The translations under genes and the position numbers were made by a program. A stretch of 64,000 nt of DNA from JALONH01 sp046329235 (GTDB lineage: Bacteria > Bacteroidota > Bacteroidia > Cytophagales > Cytophagaceae): positions 3,334,355 through 3,398,354 of the forward strand of contig JAXLVA010000001.1 of NCBI GenBank assembly GCA_046329235.1. Reading direction: 5' to 3'. Below, piece by piece: positions 52,944-61,700 of the stretch (within the stretch, counting starts at the first letter, position 1; each line of letters starts with the position of its first letter). Below the pieces are notes generated by a model. It was given only the letters and a program-made list of their open reading frames with translations. It made no database searches and was not told where the DNA came from.

Positions 52944-53359
52944 TGATGAAATCAGCTAAAGAATTAAAAGCAGACTATATTGTTTTTATAGAAAATATTC
53001 CCAATTATTTAGAAAAATTAAAAAAGTTGATGAAGCTAGAAAACATCACTTATTCGTTTTCTGAAATTGATGAATTAAGATTGGTTTATGAAAGTAATTA
53101 CAAAACTCCCGAACAGCTAGGAATTGCTTACGATGAGTTGGTGCATTTGTTTTATGCCTATGTTGGTGAAGCATTTATGTTCTACCATGGTGGTAATTGG
53201 GAATTATCCAAAATGAAAAACGACGAAGCTTACGGAACTCCAATTATCATGAATTGGGGTAATGATGGAGAGCCTCATGGGCGAATTAGTCCATGGGTAT
53301 GGAAAACATTGATAGAGCGAGGAAAGTTTAGAGGAAAATTGAGTGATGTAATAAAATAA
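52943..53359 (+). CDS. Putative immunity protein
   Basis: The 138-residue protein (MMKSAKELKADYIVFIENIP; YAYVGEAFMFYHGGNWE; GEPHGRISPWVWKTLIERG) is cytosolic, with a conserved-looking aromatic/glycine-rich centre. No family name recognised. A TTG three bases upstream is in frame, but the ATG overlapping the toxin remnant stop is the likelier start. Confidence 0.55.
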   Translation: MMKSAKELKADYIVFIENIPNYLEKLKKLMKLENITYSFSEIDELRLVYESNYKTPEQLGIAYDELVHLFYAYVGEAFMFYHGGNWELSKMKNDEAYGTPIIMNWGNDGEPHGRISPWVWKTLIERGKFRGKLSDVIK

Positions 53360-53410
53360 CAATATAAGCCCGCTTTTCTCCAATGTTGGTGCCCATATTC
53401 TTAGCATAGG
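53360..53410 (+). repeat. Truncated repeat fragments
   Basis: CTTTTCTCCAATGTTGGTGCCCAT resembles a repeat B left end, and TTAGCATAGGTTG resembles the first bases of repeat A, cut off where the next fragment begins. Confidence 0.5.
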
Positions 53411-53656
53411 TTGTCTTGTCCCATTTTGTTTACTTTAGCCACCGAAAAAACACTAAGTGGCATAACTAGCAAAATTGATAGTTATGCAGGAAAATTATCA
53501 ACTGCTACTTTAGACGCTTCTCATGCCGGAAAAAATAGAGTATTGGACTTTGTTATTCAAAAAGGCGAATGGGATGGGTTTATGTCTGATATCAACAAGG
53601 CTGTAAAGTACACCAAAAAAAGGTCAAGTAACAATATATTCAGGATGGATAATTAA
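53411..53656 (+). pseudogene. Chimeric toxin-tip fragment
   Basis: The frame reads LATEKTLSGITSKIDSYAGK, then LDASHAGKNRVLDFVIQKGE and WDGFMSDINKAVKY before running out of frame into duplicated sequence. The first ~25 bases (TTGTCCCATTTTGTTTACTT) match the right end region of the IS3 element at 56868-58321. From 53606 the DNA is identical to the 3' end of the toxin gene at 19588-22281, but that reading frame is preceded by TAA. The fragment is thus a junction of three different sources. Confidence 0.6.
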
Positions 53657-53714
53657 AAAAGAAAAATTAGACGAATTAATCCTGTCTACACCTTATGATG
53701 GTTTTGTAAAATAA
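53606..53714 (+). pseudogene. Duplicated 3' end of toxin 1
   Basis: These bases are the same as 22173-22281, encoding the last ~35 residues (KKGQVTIYSGWIIKKEKLDE to YDGFVK) and the stop. A TAA immediately upstream in this frame prevents translation from the neighbouring fragment. It is the left edge of a ~2 kb duplication continuing through the immunity gene and into IS110. Confidence 0.85.
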
Positions 53715-53720
53715 GGAAAT

Positions 53721-53969
53721 ATGAAACAGTATGACATAGGAATTATAATCAACAAAAGTGAAGAGAACTTAAATGGTTCATATGGAATTATAATTGAAGA
53801 TTATTTAAAAGAGTATTTTTTGGTTGAAATATGGAATTTTGAACTATTTGAAGGCGCAATAATCGACAGTTTGCCAAAACAATGTTTAAGACTTGCCACA
53901 GATGAAGAAATAAAAGAATATAAAAGAAAATTTAAAGAATATTGCGATAGAAACGAAAGCCCGATTTAG
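53721..53969 (+). CDS. Putative immunity protein, second copy
   Basis: The 82-residue product is identical to the one at 22288-22536. It has kept its frame and start although the toxin in front is only a fragment, so selection may hold the protective function even where the toxin is lost. Expression would need a promoter within the cassette or read-through. Confidence 0.55.
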   Translation: MKQYDIGIIINKSEENLNGSYGIIIEDYLKEYFLVEIWNFELFEGAIIDSLPKQCLRLATDEEIKEYKRKFKEYCDRNESPI

Positions 53970-54413
53970 TTGGCTTCTCCTTCGTTGGCGTCCATCCTTT
54001 CTAATCAATACACCGCAGTATCCGTTGTTGTGCCATTTCGGCCAACAACCCAGTGAGATGTGATGTTGGCACAAGTTAATACTTTAGATTGTAATACATG
54101 GTTAAATTATTTAGCTTTAGAAAGCTATGGAAATAATAAAACATCAACCGGTGTTTTTTACTGCTACTATTAAAAATTGGAACTGCTTATTAAAACCGGA
54201 GAAGTACTTAGCACTGGTTGGTGTTCCAACTACTACTGCCCGTGTTGTGTGTTTAGCCGCTCACAGAGGAGTAATAAATGAGAAGAAAATAAATGCGGCG
54301 TCACCAACACGTTTTATAACTATATTGTTATCAATAGAGTAAGTGGGTTGTTGGTGACGCGGAAGTTAGGTATCTTTGTTATAGAAAGTGTAGTGGTCCG
54401 CTAAACACCAACC
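53970..54413 (+). repeat. Duplicated intergenic DNA with repeat A and hairpin
   Basis: It repeats 22537-22980: a repeat B end fragment, the 36-codon ORF remnant (54063-54173), repeat A at 54208-54311 and the hairpin left of IS110. Only isolated differences were seen (for example CACTGG for CACAGG). Confidence 0.85.
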
Positions 54414-54509
54414 TTTACTTTTACCTCGTAGTAAAATTCCAAGATTTTCTATTTCTCTTAGCGAGAATATTATTCCCTACTAATTTGATAACTTCATGTT
54501 AATTAACCA

Positions 54510-54645
54510 CCGGCAAAGGTGAACTAGAACGCCGACTAGGCTAGAGACCTATCCCTTGATTTAGTCCTTTGCCGGTATATTTGAACAAGCATCAAATAGA
54601 AATTTGAGTTAGAGGCTCATTAGTAAGGTTTTGATTGTGTTCAAA
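54510..54645 (+). ncRNA. Putative IS110 bridge RNA, copy 3
   Basis: Both stem-loops are present and match copy 2 at the variable positions (CTATCCCTTG in loop 1 and GAGTTAGAGGCTC in loop 2). Confidence 0.7.
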
Positions 54646-54678
54646 CTCGGTTAATCAACTATAAACGTATAGAAAGTT

Positions 54679-55674
54679 ATGAAATTTAATTGGTTTATCG
54701 GAATCGATGTGTCTAAAAAAACATTGGACATCTGTGTAAGAAATGAACAAACAGTTCTTTTCTCTACTCAAATAGAGAACTCTGTAAAGGCTCTAAAAGG
54801 CTTTTTGAAGCAATTAAAAAGCAAAGGCGTAGTATTGAATGAATCTCTGTTCTGTATGGAGCACACCGGGATTTATTGTACTCCAGTAATGGAAATTGCT
54901 GAAAAGGTAAAGATTCATCTTTGGCTAGAAAATGCTACTGCTATTAAACTATCCAATGGATTACAACGTGGAAAGAATGATCAGGTAGACGCTCTTCGTA
55001 TTGCGGAATATGCCTATCGATTCCAAGATAAAGTGAGACTATTTGAGCCTCCTAGAGAGACGATGAAGCGATTAAAGTCTTACTTATTAGTTAGAAGAAG
55101 AGTACAAGCTTGTTTAATGAATCTTAAAACATTGACGAAAGAAAAAGATTACTATTCTTCTGCTAAAGAAACAACGGCTATTTGTAAAAAGTCGATTACA
55201 GCATTAAATCAAAACTTAGCAGATATAGAGAAGAAGATAAAAGAACTCATAAAATCAGATTCTCAACTAAAACAATTGTTTGAAATAGTTACTTCTGTTC
55301 GAGGAATTGGAGATGTGGTAGGGATTCAATTGATTGTTACTACAAACGAGTTTAAGAACTTTTCGTGCCCTAAAAAATTTGCTTGTTATGCCGGAGTAGC
55401 ACCATTTGAGCATACTTCCGGAACCAGTATAAAAGGCAGGCCAAGGCTATCTAGAAAAGCTAATATGAGTATGAAATCATTGCTACACATGGCAGCATTG
55501 GTATCTATGCAATACAACGAAGAATTACGAAATTTCTATAACAGAAGAGTAGCAGAAGGAAAATCAAAAGTAAGTGTATTAAATATGATTCGAAACAAAC
55601 TGATTCATCGTGTATTTGCTTGTGTACGTGATAATAGAAAATATGAAAATTCTTACATAAATTCGCTTGCTTAA
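54679..55674 (+). CDS. IS110-family DEDD transposase, copy 3
   Basis: This intact 331-residue protein is the same as copy 2 (NEQTVLF variant). All DEDD and C-terminal motifs are present. Confidence 0.95.
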   Translation: MKFNWFIGIDVSKKTLDICVRNEQTVLFSTQIENSVKALKGFLKQLKSKGVVLNESLFCMEHTGIYCTPVMEIAEKVKIHLWLENATAIKLSNGLQRGKNDQVDALRIAEYAYRFQDKVRLFEPPRETMKRLKSYLLVRRRVQACLMNLKTLTKEKDYYSSAKETTAICKKSITALNQNLADIEKKIKELIKSDSQLKQLFEIVTSVRGIGDVVGIQLIVTTNEFKNFSCPKKFACYAGVAPFEHTSGTSIKGRPRLSRKANMSMKSLLHMAALVSMQYNEELRNFYNRRVAEGKSKVSVLNMIRNKLIHRVFACVRDNRKYENSYINSLA

Positions 55675-55696
55675 CTGATAGAAATCAACGGCTAGG

Positions 55697-55880
55697 TGGT
55701 ACAGGTTATGGAAGTGGAGGAAACAGAGGAGTAGGTTGGAATCAGAATTATACTCGAAATACAGATCCGGCAACCACAGGGATTACAATTAATGCAAGTA
55801 CGGCTCAGAACGCGGCAACACCTATAGAAAATCGCCCGCCTTACTATGTGTTAGCCTATATAATTAAAATCGCTTATTGA
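55697..55880 (+). pseudogene. 3' end of a third collar-domain protein gene
   Basis: The frame reads GGNRGVGWNQNYTRNTDPAT, then GITINASTAQNAATPIENRP and ends YYVLAYIIKIAY, nearly identical to the C-terminus of the intact protein at 39575-40576. Everything upstream is replaced by IS110 copy 3. The stop TGA overlaps the next ATG by one base. Confidence 0.85.
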
Positions 55881-56383
55881 TGAAAAGTATTATAGCTCTA
55901 TGGATGTTGAGCATTTCTATAAGTTTAAATGCTCAAACTAACGATAAAGCTATAGAAATAGAATTTTTTGGACCCGGCTGGTATAATAATATTAGAGGGT
56001 TGCCTGTTGTTGAATTTGATTATGTTCTTTATAAAAAAAATAACATTTCGTATTATGCTCAATTGGGTTTGGGTGTGATAAAATTCAGAGATTTTGATCT
56101 TAAGTTTAACCCTGATATGGTATTGCCTATTTCATTGGGGGTGTGTGTCGGTAAAAAACTACAACCGGATTTTCGGTTGGGTGTCTTCTATTCAAATACA
56201 GTGGTTTTGGATGAGTCATTTAATAAGAAACGTAACTCTAATTTTTCGTCTTTTGTTTCGCCAGGAATAAAATGGATGTTCTTAAATCATTGTGGGACTA
56301 AATTATGCGGTAACGTGTTATGGGATTTCAAACAAAATATTGAATTAGGGGGGAGCGTTTCCTTTTTGTATACATGGAAATAA
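55880..56383 (+). CDS. Exported protein, possible small beta-barrel
   Basis: The 167-residue protein has a signal peptide (MKSIIALWMLSISISLNAQ) and alternating strands with glycine and aromatic residues (YYAQLGLGVIKF; LPISLGVCVGKKLQPDFRLG; GGSVSFLYTW), compatible with an eight-stranded outer-membrane barrel. No family recognised. The start overlaps the stop of the truncated collar gene, and the 3' end overlaps the GDPD gene by 10 bases, so it belonged to an operon. Confidence 0.6.
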   Translation: MKSIIALWMLSISISLNAQTNDKAIEIEFFGPGWYNNIRGLPVVEFDYVLYKKNNISYYAQLGLGVIKFRDFDLKFNPDMVLPISLGVCVGKKLQPDFRLGVFYSNTVVLDESFNKKRNSNFSSFVSPGIKWMFLNHCGTKLCGNVLWDFKQNIELGGSVSFLYTWK

Positions 56384-56922
56384 AAAAAATCAGTTTAGGT
56401 TTCTTGTTGATATTTGTATTGTTGTCTTGTAAAAAAGATAAACATAATCCGGATGTAGTTATCATAGGGCATGCCGGTACAGGCCTTTATGGTGTTTACC
56501 CTGCCAATACTTTAGAGTCTTTTAGAAATGCTTTTGCACTTGGAGTTGATGGTGTAGAAATGGATGTTCAAATGACTAAAGATTCGATTTTAGTCATTTT
56601 TCACGATTATACTTTAGATGACTTAACCAATGGAACAGGGTGCGTATGGGATTATACTTGGGAAGAGTTAAAAAAAATAGAATATGATACTTATCCATTT
56701 GGTCGATACAAGATCAGACAGGTTTCTGATTTACTAAGGTTGCCTGAATCAAATATGAAAATAATTATTTGGGATATTAAATCTTACTCTAACGATGAAA
56801 AATATTTGAACATATTAAATCAAAAAGTAGCTCACTTAATTACCTATTATAATGTACAGGTGTCACGTCCTGAAAAAAGTTTACATATTTATCAAATATA
56901 CTAGAATAGCTTTACAGTGTTA

Positions 56923-57861
56923 TCAATTATCCTGAAATAGCTTGTCATTTGTATTTTTCTTATAATAACTTTTCCACTTTCTTTTAGCCTTAATACTAGT
57001 TGAATGAACAATGGAGGGTGTTAAGTATTCTATACTCAAATGTGGTCTTTCGTTATTATATTTATTTACAGATTGCTCCAAAGCATCTTTGGCTTCTTCT
57101 AAAGTATTTACCTTATAGTCTGCTAGGTATTCATTTTTTAGTATTCCATTTACTCTTTCTGCAATCGCATTGTCTCTAGGATCACTATCTTCAGTCATAC
57201 TAATTAAAATATTATTATCCTGTAATAGCTTTACATATTGACTAGAACAATACTGTATTCCTCTGTCTGAGTGATGAATGAGCTGGCTTGCCTGACCTCT
57301 CAAAAGGTCAGGCAAAGCTAGCTCAAGGGCTTTAATACTTTCAGACGTTTCTAGGGTGTCTGATACATTGTATCCGACAATTTTATGCGAATAGGCATCC
57401 GTTATAAGACTAATGTATAAATGTTTAGATTGTACTTTCCAGTATGTTATATCACTCACTACGATATGTTGAGGTTTCTCTGGTATGATATCCTTAACCA
57501 AGTTTGACCATTTATAAAACTTATGGTAACTCATGGTGGTTTGTATTCCTCTGCGTCTTCTCTTGATAAGTAAATCCTCTCTTCTTAATAAATCAAAGAA
57601 AGAATCTCTACCTATTTTTAGATGATTATTTACAAAGAACGGTTGTAGCATATGGTACAGCTTTCTAGTGCCTATTCTTTTATGAGCCAGACGAACTTCT
57701 TTCACAGCATCAACTATCAGTTTAGACTGTAATTGGTGTTCTTCATATAACTTGCAATATTGATAATATGCCTGTCTACTGATACCAAATAATCTGCAAA
57801 TACTCGACAGACTTTTCTCAGGGTACTTGCTTCGTAGTTCTTCTATTATTTGGTATTGGAC
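56923..57861 (-). CDS. IS3-family OrfB integrase, made by -1 frameshift
   Basis: The frame entered at the slip site runs about 312 residues (an internal ATG gives 260). It has SSICRLFGISRQAYYQ, then RIGTRKLYHML. The DDE core has Asp in HIVVSDITYW, Asp in HHSDRGIQYCSSQYV and Glu in DNAIAERVNGILKNEYL. The end has YNNERPHLSIEYLTP. It is of the IS150/IS1397-like group and is intact. Confidence 0.93.
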   Translation of the reverse strand, partial: VQYQIIEELRSKYPEKSLSSICRLFGISRQAYYQYCKLYEEHQLQSKLIVDAVKEVRLAHKRIGTRKLYHMLQPFFVNNHLKIGRDSFFDLLRREDLLIKRRRRGIQTTMSYHKFYKWSNLVKDIIPEKPQHIVVSDITYWKVQSKHLYISLITDAYSHKIVGYNVSDTLETSESIKALELALPDLLRGQASQLIHHSDRGIQYCSSQYVKLLQDNNILISMTEDSDPRDNAIAERVNGILKNEYLADYKVNTLEEAKDALEQSVNKYNNERPHLSIEYLTPSIVHSTSIKAKRKWKSYYKKNTNDKLFQDN

Positions 57862-58289
57862 TTTTTTCGGATAGGAAGTTTTAACTCTTGTTCGGCTATT
57901 TCTATTACTCTTAAATAGGCTTCTGCTTTAAGCTTAGCTTCTTCAAGTTCTTTTTTAAGTCGCTTTACTTCTTCAGATGAGTTATCTTCGATATTATCCG
58001 CTAGTTGATTCATTGGTAAGGGTGGACTTTTAGCGATCCCAAAATTTTCTAATCCAATTTCGATGGTATCGTATTGAACTCTAATATCGCTTTTATTTTC
58101 CCTATATCCATACCTCTCTAGCCAATGAAATAGACTTGAATGACTAGGAATACCGTATTTTATACATAATTCTTTCATCCCTCCTTTACCGGCCATAAAT
58201 TCCCTACATACATGATGCTTGAACTCAGTGCTGTAATTGTACTTTTGTACGACTACTACTTGCTTGTCTTTCTTTTCTCTTTGTCCCAT
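57846..58289 (-). CDS. IS3-family OrfA
   Basis: The 147-residue protein has an N-terminal helix-turn-helix (YNYSTEFKHHVCREFMAGKG; ELCIKYGIPSHSSLFHWLERYG) and a C-terminal coiled coil (EEVKRLKKELEEAKLKAEAY). It ends RKKSNTK just after the A AAA AAG slip site at 57861-57867. Confidence 0.92.
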   Translation of the reverse strand: MGQREKKDKQVVVVQKYNYSTEFKHHVCREFMAGKGGMKELCIKYGIPSHSSLFHWLERYGYRENKSDIRVQYDTIEIGLENFGIAKSPPLPMNQLADNIEDNSSEEVKRLKKELEEAKLKAEAYLRVIEIAEQELKLPIRKKSNTK

Positions 58290-58645
58290 TTTGTTTACTT
58301 TTAGTGTAAACCTATTTCAGGACGAGACAAGGATTATAGTTTTGTTGAAATAACGAATGAAAATCAATGTGTGTTTTATAATGATAACTATCCGGAATTT
58401 AAGATTTTTGCATATGTAAATTATGAGTTGGCCATCGATTGGTTTACTAAATATGATTTGGCCGGAATAACTATTAGGGTAGACGAATTAGATGAAAACA
58501 AAGTAAATTACATCCATGCACAAAATAAATTAGTATCTTGCTTTTCCATGTATAATAAAAACGACCATAAGAGAGCATTAGACTTGAAAGTTGATATCTT
58601 TCAAACGGATGATATTAAAGGGTTGGTTAAAATTGCAAACTAAAA

Positions 58646-60682
58646 ATGAATTATAAATCATCTCTCTTATTAAGAGCTTTTTGGGTTTTTATAAAAATAT
58701 ATCTAGTAGGATTAGTTTTACTAACTCTGAACAGAATAGTTTTAATGTTTCGATTTGCACCGGAGACTACTTTAGTAAATAGAAAGGCTAAGTTGGTTGA
58801 AGCTTTTATCATGGGCTTTAGGTTTGATACAAAAGTATTATTAGTGCTTTTGATTCCCATACTTGCTATTTCCTTGTTTGCTTGGATTAATAAATCTTGG
58901 ATGCAATCTGTATACAGGAAATTTGTTTTTTGGTATTCATTTATCATATTATCCATTGTGTCATTTTTATTGTTGGTTGATCAACAATACTATCTTTATT
59001 TTCAATCGCACTTTAATGTTTTGATTTTTGCGCTTATTCAAGATGATACAAAAGCCATCATCGTGTCTATGTGGGAAGATCATCCTTTTTTACGTATTCT
59101 GATTATTGCATTGCTATATGGATTTTTGTTATATAAAATATTAAAGGTGCTATTAAAATATGAACTTAGAGATGTAAATATTAAATGGCCTTTTCAAATA
59201 TTGGGAGTAGTCTTATTTGGATTTTTACTCTTTTCGGGTATTCGAGGTACATATTCCACTTTTCCTCTGGAGAAAGATGATTTAACAATATCGGATGATG
59301 TGTTTGTTAACTATTTAGCATCCAATGCTATTTTTTCTATTCAAACAGCGGTTGAAGATAAGAATAAAACATTTGCTAATACAGATAACAATCAGATGCT
59401 CCAAGAGTATGGTTACCAATCCATCGAAGAGGTATTGAAAGATTATTATGGAGATGAATTTCATTCTGCCAAAAATTTCATGGATGATGTTTTTTCAAAA
59501 ACTCCAATCGATAGTTTATTGAATGCAAAGCCTCCACATGTCGTTTTTGCTATGATGGAGAGTATGTCGAATTATTATTTAGATTTTCATCATAAAGATT
59601 CATTTAACTTATTAGGTAGTTTAGAACCTCATTTTAAATCAGATTATTTATTTAGAAATTTTGTATCAGGAGAAAATGGAACTATCGTAACTTTGGAAAA
59701 TATTATGATTAATATGCCTGAGCATTCAATAGCTCAGTCGCCTTATAAATACACTTCATTTTTAACTTCGGTTGCGAAGCCATATAAGGACGCCGGATAT
59801 TCTACTATTTTTATTACGAGTGGCAAGCAAACTTGGAGAAATCTAGATGAATTTGTACCAAGAAATTATTTTGATACTGTTTATAGTAAATCAACCGTAT
59901 TGAGCACTATTTCTGGGTCTACAGAATGTGAATGGGGCGTTTATGATGAATATATGTTTGACTTTGTAAATATATTATTACAAAAGGCTACCAAACCTAC
60001 TTTAGTATTTGTATTAACAACCACCAATCATACTCCTTTTGAAAGACCTGCAAACTACAAACCTTATCCATTAGTTTGGAATAAGGAAATAGATTCTAAA
60101 ATTCATTTTAATCATGATCGAGCGAAACAGAATTTTTTAAATTATCAATATGCGAATGATGCATTGGGACAATTTATGAATAAGATTAAATCAAGTTCGC
60201 TAAAAGATAAAACTATAGTGGCTGCTAGTGGAGATCATAACAATTGGATGTTGTTTCAGTATGACGATACACAGCTGCATATGCAATATGGCGTACCTCT
60301 TTACATGTATGTTCCGGAGTATTATCAAAGGAATACTATTAAAGATGAACAACGATTTGGTTCACACAAAGATATTTTTACTACTCTTATTCCTTTAAGT
60401 TTGTCCAATGCTAATTATTTGAACATAGGCAATAATTTATTGTCAATGGATACAACCCAATGCTTTTTTGGTGTAAACGAAAAAAATGTAGTAATTTCTA
60501 AATATGGCGTAATTAAAAATGTAATGAATACTACTCCTGAATATTTTACATGGAATAACAGTCAATTAAGTAGAATGAATGATACTTCTAATAATAATGA
60601 ATTAAAAAAAATAGCTACTAAAGCAAGAGCTAGAGAAATCTTACTTAAATACTGCTTTAATCAAATTGTATCACAAAAATAA
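58646..60682 (+). CDS. LtaS/MdoB-like phosphoglycerol transferase family protein
   Basis: The 678-residue protein has five N-terminal membrane helices (to about residue 200) and a large extracytoplasmic sulfatase-fold domain. Active-site features are FAMMESMSNYYLDF (metal-binding Glu), SGENGTIVTLENIM (candidate nucleophile Thr) and VAASGDHNNWM (metal-binding Asp/His). Family members transfer phosphoglycerol or phosphoethanolamine to envelope polymers; the substrate here is not known. It starts two bases after the GDPD gene, and pairing a glycerophosphodiesterase with this enzyme suggests glycerophosphate metabolism in the envelope. Confidence 0.88.
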   Translation: MNYKSSLLLRAFWVFIKIYLVGLVLLTLNRIVLMFRFAPETTLVNRKAKLVEAFIMGFRFDTKVLLVLLIPILAISLFAWINKSWMQSVYRKFVFWYSFIILSIVSFLLLVDQQYYLYFQSHFNVLIFALIQDDTKAIIVSMWEDHPFLRILIIALLYGFLLYKILKVLLKYELRDVNIKWPFQILGVVLFGFLLFSGIRGTYSTFPLEKDDLTISDDVFVNYLASNAIFSIQTAVEDKNKTFANTDNNQMLQEYGYQSIEEVLKDYYGDEFHSAKNFMDDVFSKTPIDSLLNAKPPHVVFAMMESMSNYYLDFHHKDSFNLLGSLEPHFKSDYLFRNFVSGENGTIVTLENIMINMPEHSIAQSPYKYTSFLTSVAKPYKDAGYSTIFITSGKQTWRNLDEFVPRNYFDTVYSKSTVLSTISGSTECEWGVYDEYMFDFVNILLQKATKPTLVFVLTTTNHTPFERPANYKPYPLVWNKEIDSKIHFNHDRAKQNFLNYQYANDALGQFMNKIKSSSLKDKTIVAASGDHNNWMLFQYDDTQLHMQYGVPLYMYVPEYYQRNTIKDEQRFGSHKDIFTTLIPLSLSNANYLNIGNNLLSMDTTQCFFGVNEKNVVISKYGVIKNVMNTTPEYFTWNNSQLSRMNDTSNNNELKKIATKARAREILLKYCFNQIVSQK

Positions 60683-60693
60683 TTGAGGATTTT

Positions 60694-61581
60694 TTAATCA
60701 AGTTGATATTTAGGAGTGGTCCATTTTTTTTCGAAAACTCTTTTGTAAATTTTATTGAAAAATCCTGCTTGGATATAATTTAGTTTGGGTGAACTCAATT
60801 TGATAGGATCAATCTGCACCATTTTATCCATTACATTTTTAATAGAACTTCCTTTTTGAAAATGATAGTCAAAAAACTCAGCAAGGATAGCTCGATATTC
60901 CTTAAAAAACCAATAATGAAATAGAACATCGGACGTGTCTATCACTTTACTATGATTTTTTAATTCGAGTGAAAAGGATATTTGTTCTACAATGTGAGAT
61001 GGGAATATAGGATAAATGATATCCGTATCGGATAATACTTTTGCAACTACTGATTTATGCTCATTTGATATTCCAATCACACCGGCATTATACATGATTG
61101 TATACAAGTCCAATGTTATATTTTTTGATTTCAGCCAGTCTAGATGAGTATTGACAAACTTATATATTTTCTTTGCTACTAAATTGTATTTAGACTTTAT
61201 ACTACCTTCTTGTTCATGCATCAAAGTTTGAGTCGTATTGATTTGTTTGAATAATTCAGTAATGTCTGTCAGTGCATACATGTCTGTATCTAAATATATA
61301 AAGTTTCCTTTGTAATTAGATAAAGCATGTTCTAGTACTTTTATTTTAACGCGATGAACAAAGTCGATTTCTCCCTTATACAATTGGATAGTGTCATTCG
61401 ATAGGGTTTCTAAGGTGCAATTAGGAAGTTGTAGCCAATCAAATTTTTGGGGTTGATCTGTATAGATTAAAAAAGTAAAAGGTTGTGAGGGTTTTTTATT
61501 AAGGATACTTAATATAGCATAGAAACATTCATTAAATATGTAATCTTTGCCATAAACTTGAAATACAATGAAATTACTCAT
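60694..61581 (-). CDS. GT-A-type glycosyltransferase
   Basis: The 295-residue cytosolic protein has the GT-A pattern: an N-terminal nucleotide-binding fold (MSNFIVFQVYGKDYIFNECF), the DxD motif in FIYLDTDMYALTD (about residues 95-107) and MYNAGVIGISNE. This resembles GT8-like enzymes. The donor and acceptor are unknown. It converges with the LtaS-like gene, leaving 11 bases between the stop codons. Confidence 0.8.
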   Translation of the reverse strand: MSNFIVFQVYGKDYIFNECFYAILSILNKKPSQPFTFLIYTDQPQKFDWLQLPNCTLETLSNDTIQLYKGEIDFVHRVKIKVLEHALSNYKGNFIYLDTDMYALTDITELFKQINTTQTLMHEQEGSIKSKYNLVAKKIYKFVNTHLDWLKSKNITLDLYTIMYNAGVIGISNEHKSVVAKVLSDTDIIYPIFPSHIVEQISFSLELKNHSKVIDTSDVLFHYWFFKEYRAILAEFFDYHFQKGSSIKNVMDKMVQIDPIKLSSPKLNYIQAGFFNKIYKRVFEKKWTTPKYQLD

Positions 61582-61672
61582 ATCCGGTTAATTATTATGC
61601 TAATATAGGATATCCTTTTTTACCTTAAAAATGACCTGTTTAGGGGCACTTCCGTAATCCTTCTTTTCTTCG

Positions 61673-61680
61673 TATCTTTG
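61673..61680 (+). promoter_or_regulatory. Bacteroidota -7 element before the ABC-F gene
   Basis: TATCTTTG exactly matches TAnnTTTG, 20 bases before the ATG at 61701. Confidence 0.6.
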
Positions 61681-61700
61681 AGCTTTCCAATTGTAACTAT

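Larger units (their letters stand above)
54414..55688 (+). mobile_element. IS110-family insertion sequence, copy 3
   Basis: It has the same layout as copies 1 and 2. The flank to the left matches that of copy 1, but from about 54437 the element carries the variants of copy 2 (CCAAGATTTTC, CTCTTAGCGAG, ATTATTCCC). It is therefore a recombinant. On the right, CGGCTAG is shared with copy 2 before the sequence enters a truncated collar gene. Confidence 0.85.
56868..58321 (-). mobile_element. IS3-family element (IS150-like), 1454 bp
   Basis: The ends are related: TCCTGAAAAAAGTTTACA at the left, and CCTGAAATAGGTTTACAC reading inward from the right. A 3-bp target duplication ACG flanks it (56865-56867 and 58322-58324). 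It encodes OrfA and OrfB on the minus strand with an A6G frameshift site. The clean duplication suggests a simple, fairly recent insertion. Confidence 0.92.
56374..58643 (+). pseudogene. Glycerophosphodiester phosphodiesterase lipoprotein gene split by IS3 element
   Basis: The left part (56374-56867) begins MEIKKISLGFLLIFVLLSCK with a lipobox cysteine and has the GDPD motifs IGHAGTGLYGVYPANTLESF, GVEMDVQMTKD and FHDYTLDD. The right part (58325-58643) continues DKDYSFVEITNEN to ALDLKVDIFQTDDIKGLVKI. Removing 56868-58321 and one ACG target copy rejoins TCA-CGA-GAC in frame, giving a ~270-residue enzyme. Without excision the product stops after ~176 residues and lacks part of the TIM barrel, so it is inactive as it stands. 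Confidence 0.92.

Noticed and set aside
54127..54342. 71-codon open frame (also at 22694-22909)
   Set aside because: It runs through repeat A, and its second half is the repeat itself.
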